Positions 6,287 through 13,506 of a stretch of 15,073 nucleotides of DNA are shown here, in pieces; position 1 is the stretch's first letter; every line of letters starts with the position of its first letter. Below the pieces are notes generated by a model. That model saw nothing but the letters and a program-made list of their open reading frames with translations. It did no database searches and had not been told where the DNA came from. Made by a program: the position numbers and the translations under genes. Source of the stretch: Candidatus Woesearchaeota archaeon (GTDB lineage Archaea > Nanobdellota > Nanobdellia > Woesearchaeales > JABIAG01); contig JAHWHN010000059.1 in assembly GCA_019323235.1 (NCBI GenBank), positions 1 to 15,073 of the forward strand, in the 5' to 3' direction.

Positions 6287-8414
6287 TCTTTAGACCTCTA
6301 TCCAAGATTGGTTTTAGAATATTATATTGTTCAGGAGTTAATTCATCCAATACTTTTTGGACTTCAGACATCCTATAATTGTTAAAATCTTTAATTACAT
6401 CTACTGCATCCAAATATCGTTCATCAGGATTTATTTGTAGACATTTCTTAATTATTGAAGCATAAGTCTTATTTTCAATTTTATCTATTCTCTCTATGAA
6501 ATAATCAGGGATTCCATTCTCAAATTGTTCATCATACAGTGCATTTATTTCTGGTCTAACCATTGTTTTATTTCTACTTGCAATAAATTCATCTTTTTTA
6601 TCTTTTGGCTCAATTAAATAATTTCCAGTCAACATTTCATAAAAAATTAAACCAAAAGACCAAACATCATAATTAAATCTAGTTTCAATATTTCCTGCCT
6701 CAGGAGGTGCATATAATCTATTACCAGCAAACCCTTCTTTCAAACCAGAAGAAGATGAAACACCAAGATCAATTAATTTTATTGTCCCAGATTTATCTAT
6801 CATTATATTAACTGGTTTTAAATCCTTATGAACTAAATTAAATTCATTTAATTCTTTTAAACCATTTAAAATTTGTAAAGCATAATTCTCAACATCAGAT
6901 TTATTAATACCTTTAGAAAGAATTTCTTTTAAATTATATCCATCTATAAGTTCCTCAAGAATAGCAGATTGTTTTTCTCCACAATAAGAAACTAGATTTG
7001 TGTCCTCATGATAAAAATTAATGATTTTAACTACATTTTTTATTTTATCTTTATTATCAATTAAGAGTTCATACTTTCTTGCTTCATATAAAGCATTATC
7101 AGTACCACAAATTTTTAATGCATATCCTATGTTAAAATCTTTTGTTTTTATCTTAAATGTTTTACCAAATCCACCTTCACCCAATTTCTTAACAACTTCA
7201 TGACCTTTAACTTCTAATGATAAACAATCAACAAAATCATTAAAACTTTTATATTTGCCATTCATGAAATGATTAAGAAGATCTTCTTTTTTAATGGGAT
7301 AAGAAAATTTTCCATTATCACATCCAAAAATCTTGTAAAAATTATCCTCTAAGTTTAAAAAGAACTCATCTTTTCCAAAAAAACTAATTAATTTATAGAT
7401 AAATTCAAAATCAAACTCGTCACCATAATTAAAAACGTTTTCTAATCTTCCCAGATACCCTATCCCTAAATTATAATCTTTAATTATATCTAACAATCTA
7501 TCGGGATTTTTGAATCTTTCCGAAGGATGCATTACTTCATCAAATGAAATTTTAAGGTTATTATTTTCTTCTCCATTAGGAAAATATTTTTCTTTTAAAA
7601 TACTATATTTTTTATAAGCTTCCGAATTATAATCTTGGAAATAATTTGAAGTGAACTTTGCAAATGATTTGTAAAAATTTTTAAGACCATAAATATTAAT
7701 TCCTTGAGGATGGTCTTCAAAAAGAAAATCTAATTTTTGTATAAAATTTAAATTTTCATTTAAAGAATTAATAGTATAAGTCATATTTGTAAATAAGGGA
7801 TTTATTACAGATAAAATCATACCATTATATTTATAATCCATATTAAAACGTTCTTTATCAATTGAGGGTAAAAAATCTGACAAATCAACTAAGGCCTCTT
7901 TTATCACATCACTAATACCATATTTTCTTAATTTCTGACTAAATGAAAAATTATTTTCTAATACATTATTAATTATTTCATTAAATAATTTATAATTTGA
8001 TACGTCAACTTTACTTAAATCTATATTTTCTCTAAGAATATGTGCAAAAGTTGTCTGATTTAATGAACCGACTTCTTTTTCGACTTTAAGATCTAAACCT
8101 ACTGAAAGAGAAACTCTATCTTTAATTAATCCATAATTTTTTTGTTTAATATCTGAAGAAAAGTTTTCTAAAACCGGCGGATTAGTTATAATATTAACAA
8201 ACTTATCATGAGAATCTTCTGAATTCAAAGAACTTTTTAACATCTCATTTAAATTAAATTTACTAAAATATTCTTTAAATTTTTCATGAAATCTTTCAAG
8301 ATTTTCAAAACTAAATTCTTCGGTTAAAGTTTCAGCTTTTAAAAAAGTTAAACAAACTTCTTTTTCTTTTAATGATATTTGAAAATTCTTGATTATTTCC
8401 TCTAATTTTTCCAT
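6279..8414 (-). CDS. Ser/Thr protein kinase with large unknown N-terminal region (kinase B)
   Basis: A 711-residue paralogue of the downstream kinase. The catalytic domain lies at about 404-680: glycine loop LGEGGFG (411-417), K434 (YALKIC), probable helix-C E444, catalytic loop HKD (529-531, lysine replacing the usual arginine) with N536, DLG (549-551) instead of DFG, PPE at 570-572 in YAPPEAGN, and D583 in YDVWSFG. The catalytic Asp, Asn and Lys residues remain, so activity is likely. HKD means it is a non-RD kinase. The N-terminal 400 residues are helical, unrecognised, and about 180 residues longer than in kinase A. Both proteins share a related ~20-residue lead-in before the glycine loop (D-x-L-S/E-S/L-x-x-x-G-x-E-V). 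GAGG (complement of 8421-8424) lies 6 bases before the ATG, supporting the start. First gene of the kinase pair. Confidence 0.88.
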   Translation of the reverse strand: MEKLEEIIKNFQISLKEKEVCLTFLKAETLTEEFSFENLERFHEKFKEYFSKFNLNEMLKSSLNSEDSHDKFVNIITNPPVLENFSSDIKQKNYGLIKDRVSLSVGLDLKVEKEVGSLNQTTFAHILRENIDLSKVDVSNYKLFNEIINNVLENNFSFSQKLRKYGISDVIKEALVDLSDFLPSIDKERFNMDYKYNGMILSVINPLFTNMTYTINSLNENLNFIQKLDFLFEDHPQGINIYGLKNFYKSFAKFTSNYFQDYNSEAYKKYSILKEKYFPNGEENNNLKISFDEVMHPSERFKNPDRLLDIIKDYNLGIGYLGRLENVFNYGDEFDFEFIYKLISFFGKDEFFLNLEDNFYKIFGCDNGKFSYPIKKEDLLNHFMNGKYKSFNDFVDCLSLEVKGHEVVKKLGEGGFGKTFKIKTKDFNIGYALKICGTDNALYEARKYELLIDNKDKIKNVVKIINFYHEDTNLVSYCGEKQSAILEELIDGYNLKEILSKGINKSDVENYALQILNGLKELNEFNLVHKDLKPVNIMIDKSGTIKLIDLGVSSSSGLKEGFAGNRLYAPPEAGNIETRFNYDVWSFGLIFYEMLTGNYLIEPKDKKDEFIASRNKTMVRPEINALYDEQFENGIPDYFIERIDKIENKTYASIIKKCLQINPDERYLDAVDVIKDFNNYRMSEVQKVLDELTPEQYNILKPILDRGLKNE
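6294..6298 (-). promoter_or_regulatory. Shine-Dalgarno of kinase A inside the end of kinase B
   Basis: On the minus strand GAGGT lies 7 bases before ATG at 6286, within the last codons of kinase B. It supports this start and translational coupling of the two genes. Confidence 0.65.
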
Positions 8415-8420
8415 TTAAAG

Positions 8421-8487
8421 CCTCAATGTAAAAAACATAGTTTTTACGGGAATTTAGAAGAAAATAAGCAGTTACTATTTATAAATT
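8421..8487 (-). promoter_or_regulatory. Promoter and structured leader of the kinase pair
   Basis: On the minus strand a TATA-like AATTTATAAA (complement of 8478-8487) predicts a start near 8458 and a leader of about 40 bases. The leader contains a 7-bp inverted repeat, GTAAAAA (8428-8434) and TTTTTAC (8441-8447) with a 6-base loop, ending three bases before the GAGG ribosome-binding site (8421-8424). It may be an operator or a weak RNA hairpin affecting ribosome access. The stem is mostly A-T, so its stability is doubtful. The rest of the 105-base gap shows nothing else. Confidence 0.45.
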
Positions 8488-8519
8488 TTGTGTTTTTTTA
8501 TCACTTTAAAGTAGTTACA

Positions 8520-9272
8520 TCAATAATTTAATCCAAGCATTTTCTTAGCGCAATATATTTCTTTACTTAAGTTTAGTAAGTCATTTTGAGAATTATGTAG
8601 TCCTGCATCCAATATCATCGGACAATCTAAGTCTCTTAAATTCTTAAATTTGCTTAAATCATCACAATATACTAATTGAGATCTATTAACTTCAGCAGAC
8701 CTAGAAGGATTGTAATACCTATCAGATAGTTGAACATGTTGTATTTTATCTTTAAATTCTTCAATCAATTCAGATAGATGTTCAATTTCATAAGTAAATG
8801 AATGTGATGTATTAATTACTATTTTGAAGTTTTTATGATGTTTGATTATATTTCTTATTTCTTTCAATGAAAAGTTTTTTTCTAATGGCATGTTCTCTAA
8901 GCAAATATTGAAATTATAACCATAGAATATTTCATAATTTGTTATTAAATTTGGATGGAATACCAAAGCTTTAGCATTTAATTTTTCATACCATTCATTT
9001 AATTTATCTAAAAGTTTATGAGTTTTTGAATCCATATGATAATGTAAAGGATTACCCAAATGGTCTAAGAAAGGAGCGTGGATTGAAACATAATATTGCT
9101 CTCTTAAAAACTTTAAATTGTCTTCAGAAAGTTCTTGCTCCATTTGACTAGGAGTTGCAAATACTATTTCAATTGCAGTTAGTTTTGTACCTCGAATTAT
9201 AGATATGTTATCATCTAAATTTTCATACCAAGTATACAAACTTCCAGTTGAGATTCCCAATACTTTCGCCAT
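8520..9272 (-). CDS. Endonuclease IV-like/xylose isomerase-like TIM-barrel protein
   Basis: A 250-residue TIM-barrel protein of the AP-endonuclease-2 superfamily, which contains endonuclease IV, sugar isomerases and epimerases. Strand-end metal-ligand candidates appear in order: H65 (VSIHAPF), H106 (LVFHPN), E126 (ICLENMP), N154 and H157 (INTSH), H179 (HVQLSD) and D222 (ILDAG). Compared with endonuclease IV the D-x-x-H ligand Asp is Asn here, the late D-x-H pair is not evident, and the last Glu is Asp. A genuine AP endonuclease is therefore unlikely, especially as a more canonical endonuclease IV gene begins at 14649. A sugar-phosphate isomerase or an altered hydrolase is equally possible. 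There is no Shine-Dalgarno site. A TTTAAATTTAA box is centred just over 20 bases upstream, which suggests a leaderless start. It follows the OB-HD gene by 35 bases. Confidence 0.8.
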   Translation of the reverse strand: MAKVLGISTGSLYTWYENLDDNISIIRGTKLTAIEIVFATPSQMEQELSEDNLKFLREQYYVSIHAPFLDHLGNPLHYHMDSKTHKLLDKLNEWYEKLNAKALVFHPNLITNYEIFYGYNFNICLENMPLEKNFSLKEIRNIIKHHKNFKIVINTSHSFTYEIEHLSELIEEFKDKIQHVQLSDRYYNPSRSAEVNRSQLVYCDDLSKFKNLRDLDCPMILDAGLHNSQNDLLNLSKEIYCAKKMLGLNY

Positions 9273-9307
9273 AATACCATATAGAGTTTAAATTTAATAA
9301 ATGTTAC

Positions 9308-10264
9308 CTATTTTAGATATATATTACCATAATGTTTAGTGTAAATGTAATCATCATCAGTATTTGCGTTTTTCATCAAATCTTGCATATGGTCTAAATC
9401 TCCATCCATTTTATCTGCATAATATACTGCTAAAGCTTCTGGGATTGAAGGTGTCTTTGTTGAACCATATTCGCCCATATGTGTTAGAATAATATGTCTT
9501 ATTTTTAATCTTAATTCTTCTTTTACATTAAGTTCTTCCATTGCCCTATTAACCATATCCAAACCTAACATTACATGACCAACCATCATACCTTCATCAG
9601 TTACTTTGATTGTTGTAGATATCTCAAATTCTTTTAACTTTCCAATGTCGTGAAATAAAGCTCCAATAAACATTAAATCTCTATTTAATTTAAAATGATT
9701 TTTATGTATAAAATCACAAGTTTTTACTATATTTAATGTGTGTTCTAATAATCCACCAATCCAAGCATGATGAATATACATAGCTGCCGGCCATACTTTA
9801 AATTTACTAACAAAACTTTCATTTTTGAAAAAATAATTTGCTAGTTTTTTTAGTTCTTCATCTTGTATGCTATCTATATAATGATTTAATTGTTCTAACA
9901 TTTGAGGAATTGACTTTTCAGTTTTTCTAATGAATTCTTTAGCATCATATTCTTCCTCTTTAATAACATGAATTTCATAATCATTGTTTGAAGAAATTTC
10001 TAAACGTTCATTCCATTCATTCATTTTTCCTTGGACATAAACAACATCACCATCTTTAATAGAATCATAAATACTTTGAACTAAAGGCTCGTTATTAGGA
10101 CCCCAAAATTTATACATAATTTCTCCAGAAGAATCAGCTAATCTTAATTCAAATTTAAAACCATTCTTATATTGTTCAACTGGCTTTTTGAATTTAACTA
10201 CAAAAATATCATCAACAATATCATTTAGCTTTAGATTTTTGATTAACGTTTTTTTGTCTATCAT
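9308..10264 (-). CDS. OB-fold plus HD-domain 3'-5' exoribonuclease, YhaM-like
   Basis: A 318-residue protein in the order of YhaM-type exonucleases. Residues about 12-100 are an OB-fold nucleic-acid-binding domain (FELRLADSSGEIMYKFWG; GDVVYVQGKMNEW). Residues about 160-300 are an HD domain with H175 (GLLEHTLNI), H205-D206 (GALFHDIGK), H230 (VGHVMLG), H262 (ILTHMGEYG) and D284 (YYADKMDGDL). YhaM family enzymes are manganese-dependent 3'-5' exonucleases acting on RNA and single-stranded DNA, so a role in RNA turnover or DNA end trimming is expected. ATG at 10264 follows the HtpX stop after one base. AGAGGAT (complement of 10272-10278) lies 7 bases upstream inside htpX, which confirms the start and operon coupling. 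The length is close to bacterial YhaM. Confidence 0.88.
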   Translation of the reverse strand: MIDKKTLIKNLKLNDIVDDIFVVKFKKPVEQYKNGFKFELRLADSSGEIMYKFWGPNNEPLVQSIYDSIKDGDVVYVQGKMNEWNERLEISSNNDYEIHVIKEEEYDAKEFIRKTEKSIPQMLEQLNHYIDSIQDEELKKLANYFFKNESFVSKFKVWPAAMYIHHAWIGGLLEHTLNIVKTCDFIHKNHFKLNRDLMFIGALFHDIGKLKEFEISTTIKVTDEGMMVGHVMLGLDMVNRAMEELNVKEELRLKIRHIILTHMGEYGSTKTPSIPEALAVYYADKMDGDLDHMQDLMKNANTDDDYIYTKHYGNIYLK

Positions 10265-10265
10265 T

Positions 10266-11165
10266 TTACATATCCTCTAATCTTTTAATTCTATCATGTA
10301 TTGGTGGGTGTGTTGAAAATAAACCTGCTACGAAAGAATGTTTTTTTCGGAATGGAGTTGATATAAATAAGTGAGCTGTTGCTTTGTTTGCATGATCCAC
10401 TAATGGATCTGGGTCTTTTGATATTTTTTTTAATGCGTCTGCTAAACCTTGAGGATATCTAGTTAAATGAGCTCCAGAAGCATCAGCCATATATTCTCTT
10501 TTTCTACTAATTGATAATTTGATTAATTGACCAACTATTGGAGTTAAAATTGCTAAAACCAATCCTACTACAATTAATAATATTGTTAATTGATTGTTAT
10601 TTCTATCTCTACCTCTCATACCGCCCCATAAGAAACTTCTTAATAAAAAATCACTTAGTAAAGTAACAATACCTACTAGAACAGCAGTTAACATCATAAA
10701 TCTAATATCATAATTTTTGATATGAGACATCTCATGAGCTATTACACCCTCTAGTTCTTGTCTGTTTAATTTATTTAACAAACCTGTTGTTACAGTTATA
10801 GAAGAATTTTCTGGGTCTCTTCCTGTTGCAAATGCATTCAATGCAGAATCATCAATCACATAAGCTTTTGGAGTAGGTAATCCTGCAGCAATTGCTAATC
10901 CTTCTACAGTATGGTAAAGATAAGGAAATTCTTTTTTTGTTACTGGACGTGCACCAGTCATCTTCAGAATCATTTTTGATCCAGAATAATACATTACCAA
11001 AGTATAAAATATTGCAAAAATAATAGTTATTGCTATACCAAAGTATAAATTACCATAGATTAAACCAAATACAGATCCCAATAAAGCAGCTAGAAAAATA
11101 AAAAATAAAATAAGAAAATAAGATTTTATTTTATTATTTCTAACCTCATCTGATGCAATTCTCAT
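10266..11165 (-). CDS. htpX: HtpX-type membrane zinc metalloprotease (M48)
   Basis: An integral membrane M48 protease of 299 residues involved in membrane protein quality control. Two N-terminal transmembrane helices (about 14-37 and 40-60) precede the catalytic domain. The zinc motif is HEMSH (144-148), with third ligand E224 in KREYMADA. Two further hydrophobic segments lie at about 156-172 and 192-212. Characteristic family strings are ALNAFATGRDP (108-118) and STHPPIHDRI (284-293). The active site is expected to face the cytosol. The start lies two bases after the lemA stop with only a weak ribosome site (GTTGAG), which fits coupled translation. The LemA-HtpX gene pair is widely conserved. 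Here a YhaM-like nuclease is attached directly behind it. Confidence 0.95.
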   Translation of the reverse strand: MRIASDEVRNNKIKSYFLILFFIFLAALLGSVFGLIYGNLYFGIAITIIFAIFYTLVMYYSGSKMILKMTGARPVTKKEFPYLYHTVEGLAIAAGLPTPKAYVIDDSALNAFATGRDPENSSITVTTGLLNKLNRQELEGVIAHEMSHIKNYDIRFMMLTAVLVGIVTLLSDFLLRSFLWGGMRGRDRNNNQLTILLIVVGLVLAILTPIVGQLIKLSISRKREYMADASGAHLTRYPQGLADALKKISKDPDPLVDHANKATAHLFISTPFRKKHSFVAGLFSTHPPIHDRIKRLEDM

Positions 11166-11167
11166 AT

Positions 11168-11719
11168 TTAAAACTCAACTTTTACGTTTTTCCGTTCTTC
11201 TTTTGGTGTTTCAAATAATTTTTCTTCACTGAATTTTAGAATTCCAGCAAATACATTGTTTGGGAACTTTTGTATTTTTGTATTAAATAAAGTTACCATA
11301 TCATTATAATGTTGCCTTGAATAACTAATTTTATTTTCAGTTCCAGTTATTTCTTCTTGTAATTGTAAGAAGTTCTCATTTGCTTTTAACTGAGGATAAT
11401 TTTCAGAGACTGCAAATAATGATTTTAGTGCATCTGTTAATTGACCAGAAGCTTTTGACTTTCCTTCAATTGAAGATGTTTTCATTATTGAAGCTCTAGC
11501 TTTTGTAATATTTTCTAGAACTTCTCTTTCATGCTTCATATATCCCTTAACTGTACTAATTAAGTTAGGAATTAAATCATTTCTTCTTTTTAATTGAACA
11601 TCTATTTGTGCATAAGAATTTTTAACTTGATTTTTTAATCTAATCAAACTATTGTATAAAAATACCACAAATAATGCTAAAACTACTACTATTGTTATTA
11701 TTAATGTTGATGTTTGCAT
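11168..11719 (-). CDS. lemA: LemA family membrane-anchored protein
   Basis: A 183-residue LemA protein: one N-terminal transmembrane anchor (residues 5-23) followed by the cytosolic or external alpha-helical domain. It carries the family hallmarks RRNDLIPNLISTVKGY (45-60), LKANENF (111-117), TENKISYSRQHYND (127-140) and FPNNVFAG (152-159). The biochemical role of LemA is not settled, but it is repeatedly found next to HtpX or similar membrane proteases and probably assists them. GGGAG (complement of 11729-11733) stands 9 bases before the ATG, and a TATA-like CTTTTTATAC (complement of 11756-11765) lies upstream, so this gene likely has its own promoter besides read-through from 11774. Confidence 0.95.
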   Translation of the reverse strand: MQTSTLIITIVVVLALFVVFLYNSLIRLKNQVKNSYAQIDVQLKRRNDLIPNLISTVKGYMKHEREVLENITKARASIMKTSSIEGKSKASGQLTDALKSLFAVSENYPQLKANENFLQLQEEITGTENKISYSRQHYNDMVTLFNTKIQKFPNNVFAGILKFSEEKLFETPKEERKNVKVEF

Positions 11720-11728
11720 ATTTTCACA

Positions 11729-11765
11729 CTCCCTTTTTAGAAATATAGAGAATTAGTATAAAAAG
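11729..11765 (-). promoter_or_regulatory. Promoter and ribosome-binding site of lemA-htpX
   Basis: On the minus strand a TATA-like CTTTTTATAC (11756-11765) is followed about 25 bases later by GGGAG (11729-11733), 9 bases before the lemA ATG. This predicts a transcript with a short leader of about 15 bases. Confidence 0.5.
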
Positions 11766-11773
11766 ATTTTGAA

Positions 11774-12616
11774 TTATACTCCGAAATAAATCTCTTTTGC
11801 CTTCTCAAAGGCTGCGTTCATTGCTTCTTCAATAAGTTTATTTATTAAATTAACAGATTCTGTTTTTATTTCTAATGTTTTTTCATCCATGTATTGTTTT
11901 TTGTTTACTTCCAATTGAATCACATGAATGTCTTCAGAAGGATTTGAGTATTTTTGAGTATTATATCCTCCTTTATATGGTTTATTTTTTACAACACTCA
12001 TAGAATTTAAATTAGCCAATTCCCCTAGTTTAATACAAAAAGCATTAATTATTTCCGGATGTGCTGAATTATCATTCAAAGTACCCACAACAAAATCCGC
12101 CCTTTCCTGACCTTCATCAGGTGTGTTTTCAGGGCCAATTGAATAAAGTGAATGTCCATCTAGCATTAAAGCAAAAGAATTTTCTCTTTTTAGCATTTCT
12201 AATGTGTTACTAATTAATTTATGATATTCTTCATAGATTTTGTATATTTCTTCTTCATCTTCTTTAGAATACTCTTCTTTAAGTAATGCTTCCCCCATTA
12301 CTTTTAAAGGGTGAATTGGATCCGTTTTTAAATGAATGGGTTGTGAGTAATCAACAACTCTGTTTCTACTTAAATTTATAAAATCACTAGTTAAATTAAA
12401 TGATATATTAAATGAGTTTAAGTTTTTATATAATTTAGTTGTGTAATGATCTATATTTCTTGTCAAATTAAAATTAGGATTCAATTTATCTAAAAATTTA
12501 ATCGGAAAAAACTCACCACCATGTGGAATTGATACTAAATATGTCTTTTTATCTGAGATAATAGTAATTGGTTCTACTTCTTTAACTTCCTCATTTAATA
12601 CATTAACGCACTTCAT
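11774..12616 (-). CDS. N-formylglutamate amidohydrolase-family enzyme
   Basis: A 280-residue member of the N-formylglutamate amidohydrolase (FGase) family of zinc hydrolases, which release glutamate from acyl-glutamates. Conserved blocks are SIPHGG (29-34), NIDHYT (54-59), LSRNRVVDYS (82-91), MLDGHS (151-156), KPYKGGYNTQKYS (212-224) and IQLEVNKKQYMDE (233-245). The His, Asp and Glu ligands H32, H155 and E236 are thus present. No histidine-degradation genes accompany it, so a histidine-utilisation role is unlikely. It is divergent from an ATP-grasp ligase across a 53-base shared promoter, which suggests a substrate with a glutamyl or N-acyl amino acid end. The ATG has no Shine-Dalgarno site and lies about 29 bases from the shared TATA box, so it is probably leaderless. 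Confidence 0.88.
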   Translation of the reverse strand: MKCVNVLNEEVKEVEPITIISDKKTYLVSIPHGGEFFPIKFLDKLNPNFNLTRNIDHYTTKLYKNLNSFNISFNLTSDFINLSRNRVVDYSQPIHLKTDPIHPLKVMGEALLKEEYSKEDEEEIYKIYEEYHKLISNTLEMLKRENSFALMLDGHSLYSIGPENTPDEGQERADFVVGTLNDNSAHPEIINAFCIKLGELANLNSMSVVKNKPYKGGYNTQKYSNPSEDIHVIQLEVNKKQYMDEKTLEIKTESVNLINKLIEEAMNAAFEKAKEIYFGV

Positions 12617-12638
12617 TTAATTTTATACTTTAACAAAA

Positions 12639-12650
12639 TTTATATATTTT
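12639..12650. promoter_or_regulatory. Shared bidirectional TATA box
   Basis: TTTATATATTTT reads as a TATA box on both strands. Its centre is about 25 bases from the plus-strand ATG (12670) and 29 bases from the minus-strand ATG (12616). Neither gene has a Shine-Dalgarno site. One element could therefore drive two leaderless transcripts. Weak alternative boxes exist (for example TTTTATACTT at 12621-12630), so exclusive sharing is not proven. Confidence 0.5.
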
Positions 12651-12669
12651 ATGAAAATAATAAGTATTT

Positions 12670-13506
12670 ATGAAAATTGACGTAGTAGCAGATGAACTTG
12701 ATAGAGAAGGTAAATTACTTCTTGAAGAAATTGAAAAAAGTGGGAATGAGGGAGAATATGTACATGCTAACGACATTTCTTACTTTATTAAAGAAGAAGG
12801 AATTGAATTATATAATAAAAATGAAAAGTATAAAATTCCCGATATTTTGATTGCCAGAAGCGGTTTTACTAGAGAAATGGGAAAATCTGGAAGAGTTTTC
12901 ATTTTAACTTTAGAAAACTTAGGAACTAAAATTATTGATAATGTGAATTCAATATTAAGAGCTCAAGAAAAAACTATTACTGCTGCAACTTTAATTTCAA
13001 AAAAAATTCCATATCCTTATACTATTAATTTAAAATCTAAGAAATTACTTAAAAAAATTGATTTTTCTCCAATTGTTGCGAAACCAGAAGGTGGAAGAAG
13101 AGGTCAGGGAGTCTATAAAGTAGATAGTACTTCTGAGATTGAAGATTTTGATTCTATATTACTTCAAGAATTTATTCCAAGTAATGGAAGAGATTTTAGA
13201 GTATTTTGTGTTGGAGATAAATGTTTGGGAGCTATTTCAAGAACATCCCAAAAAAAGGATGAATGGAGAAGTAATGTTGCCCTTGGTGGAAAACCAGAAG
13301 TTGTTAAATTAAAACCTGAAATGAAAAAACTTGCATTAAAAGCAAAAAAAGCAATGGGACTAGATATTGCAGGAGTTGATTTAATTGAGAATAATTCTTC
13401 ATACTCAGTTCTAGAAGTCAATAGATCTCCACAATTTGGAGGATTTATGGAGGCAACTGGAGTTAATGTAGCAAAAGAAATTATTGACTTCGTACTTCGT
13501 CAATAG
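12670..13506 (+). CDS. RimK-like ATP-grasp amino-acid ligase
   Basis: A 278-residue ATP-grasp enzyme of the RimK/LysX/CofF/MptN group, which joins amino acids (usually glutamate) to a carboxylate through an acyl-phosphate. Visible blocks are RSGFTREMG (63-71), VNSILRAQEKTITAATLI (92-109), the ATP lysine K138 in VAKPEGGRRGQGV (136-148), LLQEFI (164-169), GRDFRVFCVGDK (173-184), WRSNVALGG (199-207), and magnesium ligands D237 (AGVDLIE), E249 and N251 (LEVNRSPQFGGF). It lacks extra domains. Its partners by position are a divergent FGase-like hydrolase and a convergent DUF1704 peptidase, which point to peptide or protein tailing rather than to lysine or cofactor synthesis, none of whose other genes are visible. 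The start is set by TATA spacing. The last 26 bases overlap the DUF1704 gene tail to tail. Confidence 0.9.
   Translation: MKIDVVADELDREGKLLLEEIEKSGNEGEYVHANDISYFIKEEGIELYNKNEKYKIPDILIARSGFTREMGKSGRVFILTLENLGTKIIDNVNSILRAQEKTITAATLISKKIPYPYTINLKSKKLLKKIDFSPIVAKPEGGRRGQGVYKVDSTSEIEDFDSILLQEFIPSNGRDFRVFCVGDKCLGAISRTSQKKDEWRSNVALGGKPEVVKLKPEMKKLALKAKKAMGLDIAGVDLIENNSSYSVLEVNRSPQFGGFMEATGVNVAKEIIDFVLRQ

Noticed and set aside
7021..7203. Plus-strand 60-codon frame inside kinase B
   Set aside because: It is antisense to the kinase glycine-loop region and its sequence is the mirror of conserved kinase codons.
4559..8414. Phage-defence kinase system (for example Stk2-like or a BREX/Pgl component)
   Set aside because: There is no methylase, nuclease or other defence gene next to the kinases; the neighbours are housekeeping and regulatory genes.
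11774..12616. Histidine utilisation role (hutG-type) for the FGase-like gene
   Set aside because: No other hut gene is visible and the neighbours point to amino-acid ligation instead.
13164..13421. Minus-strand 85-codon frame inside the ATP-grasp gene
   Set aside because: Fully opposite conserved ATP-grasp motifs (GRDFRVF to AGVDLIE); no promoter or ribosome site.
12670..13506. LysX or cofactor F420/methanopterin ligase assignment for the ATP-grasp gene
   Set aside because: No lysW-like carrier, lysine, F420 or methanopterin genes are in the window; the family alone cannot decide the substrate.
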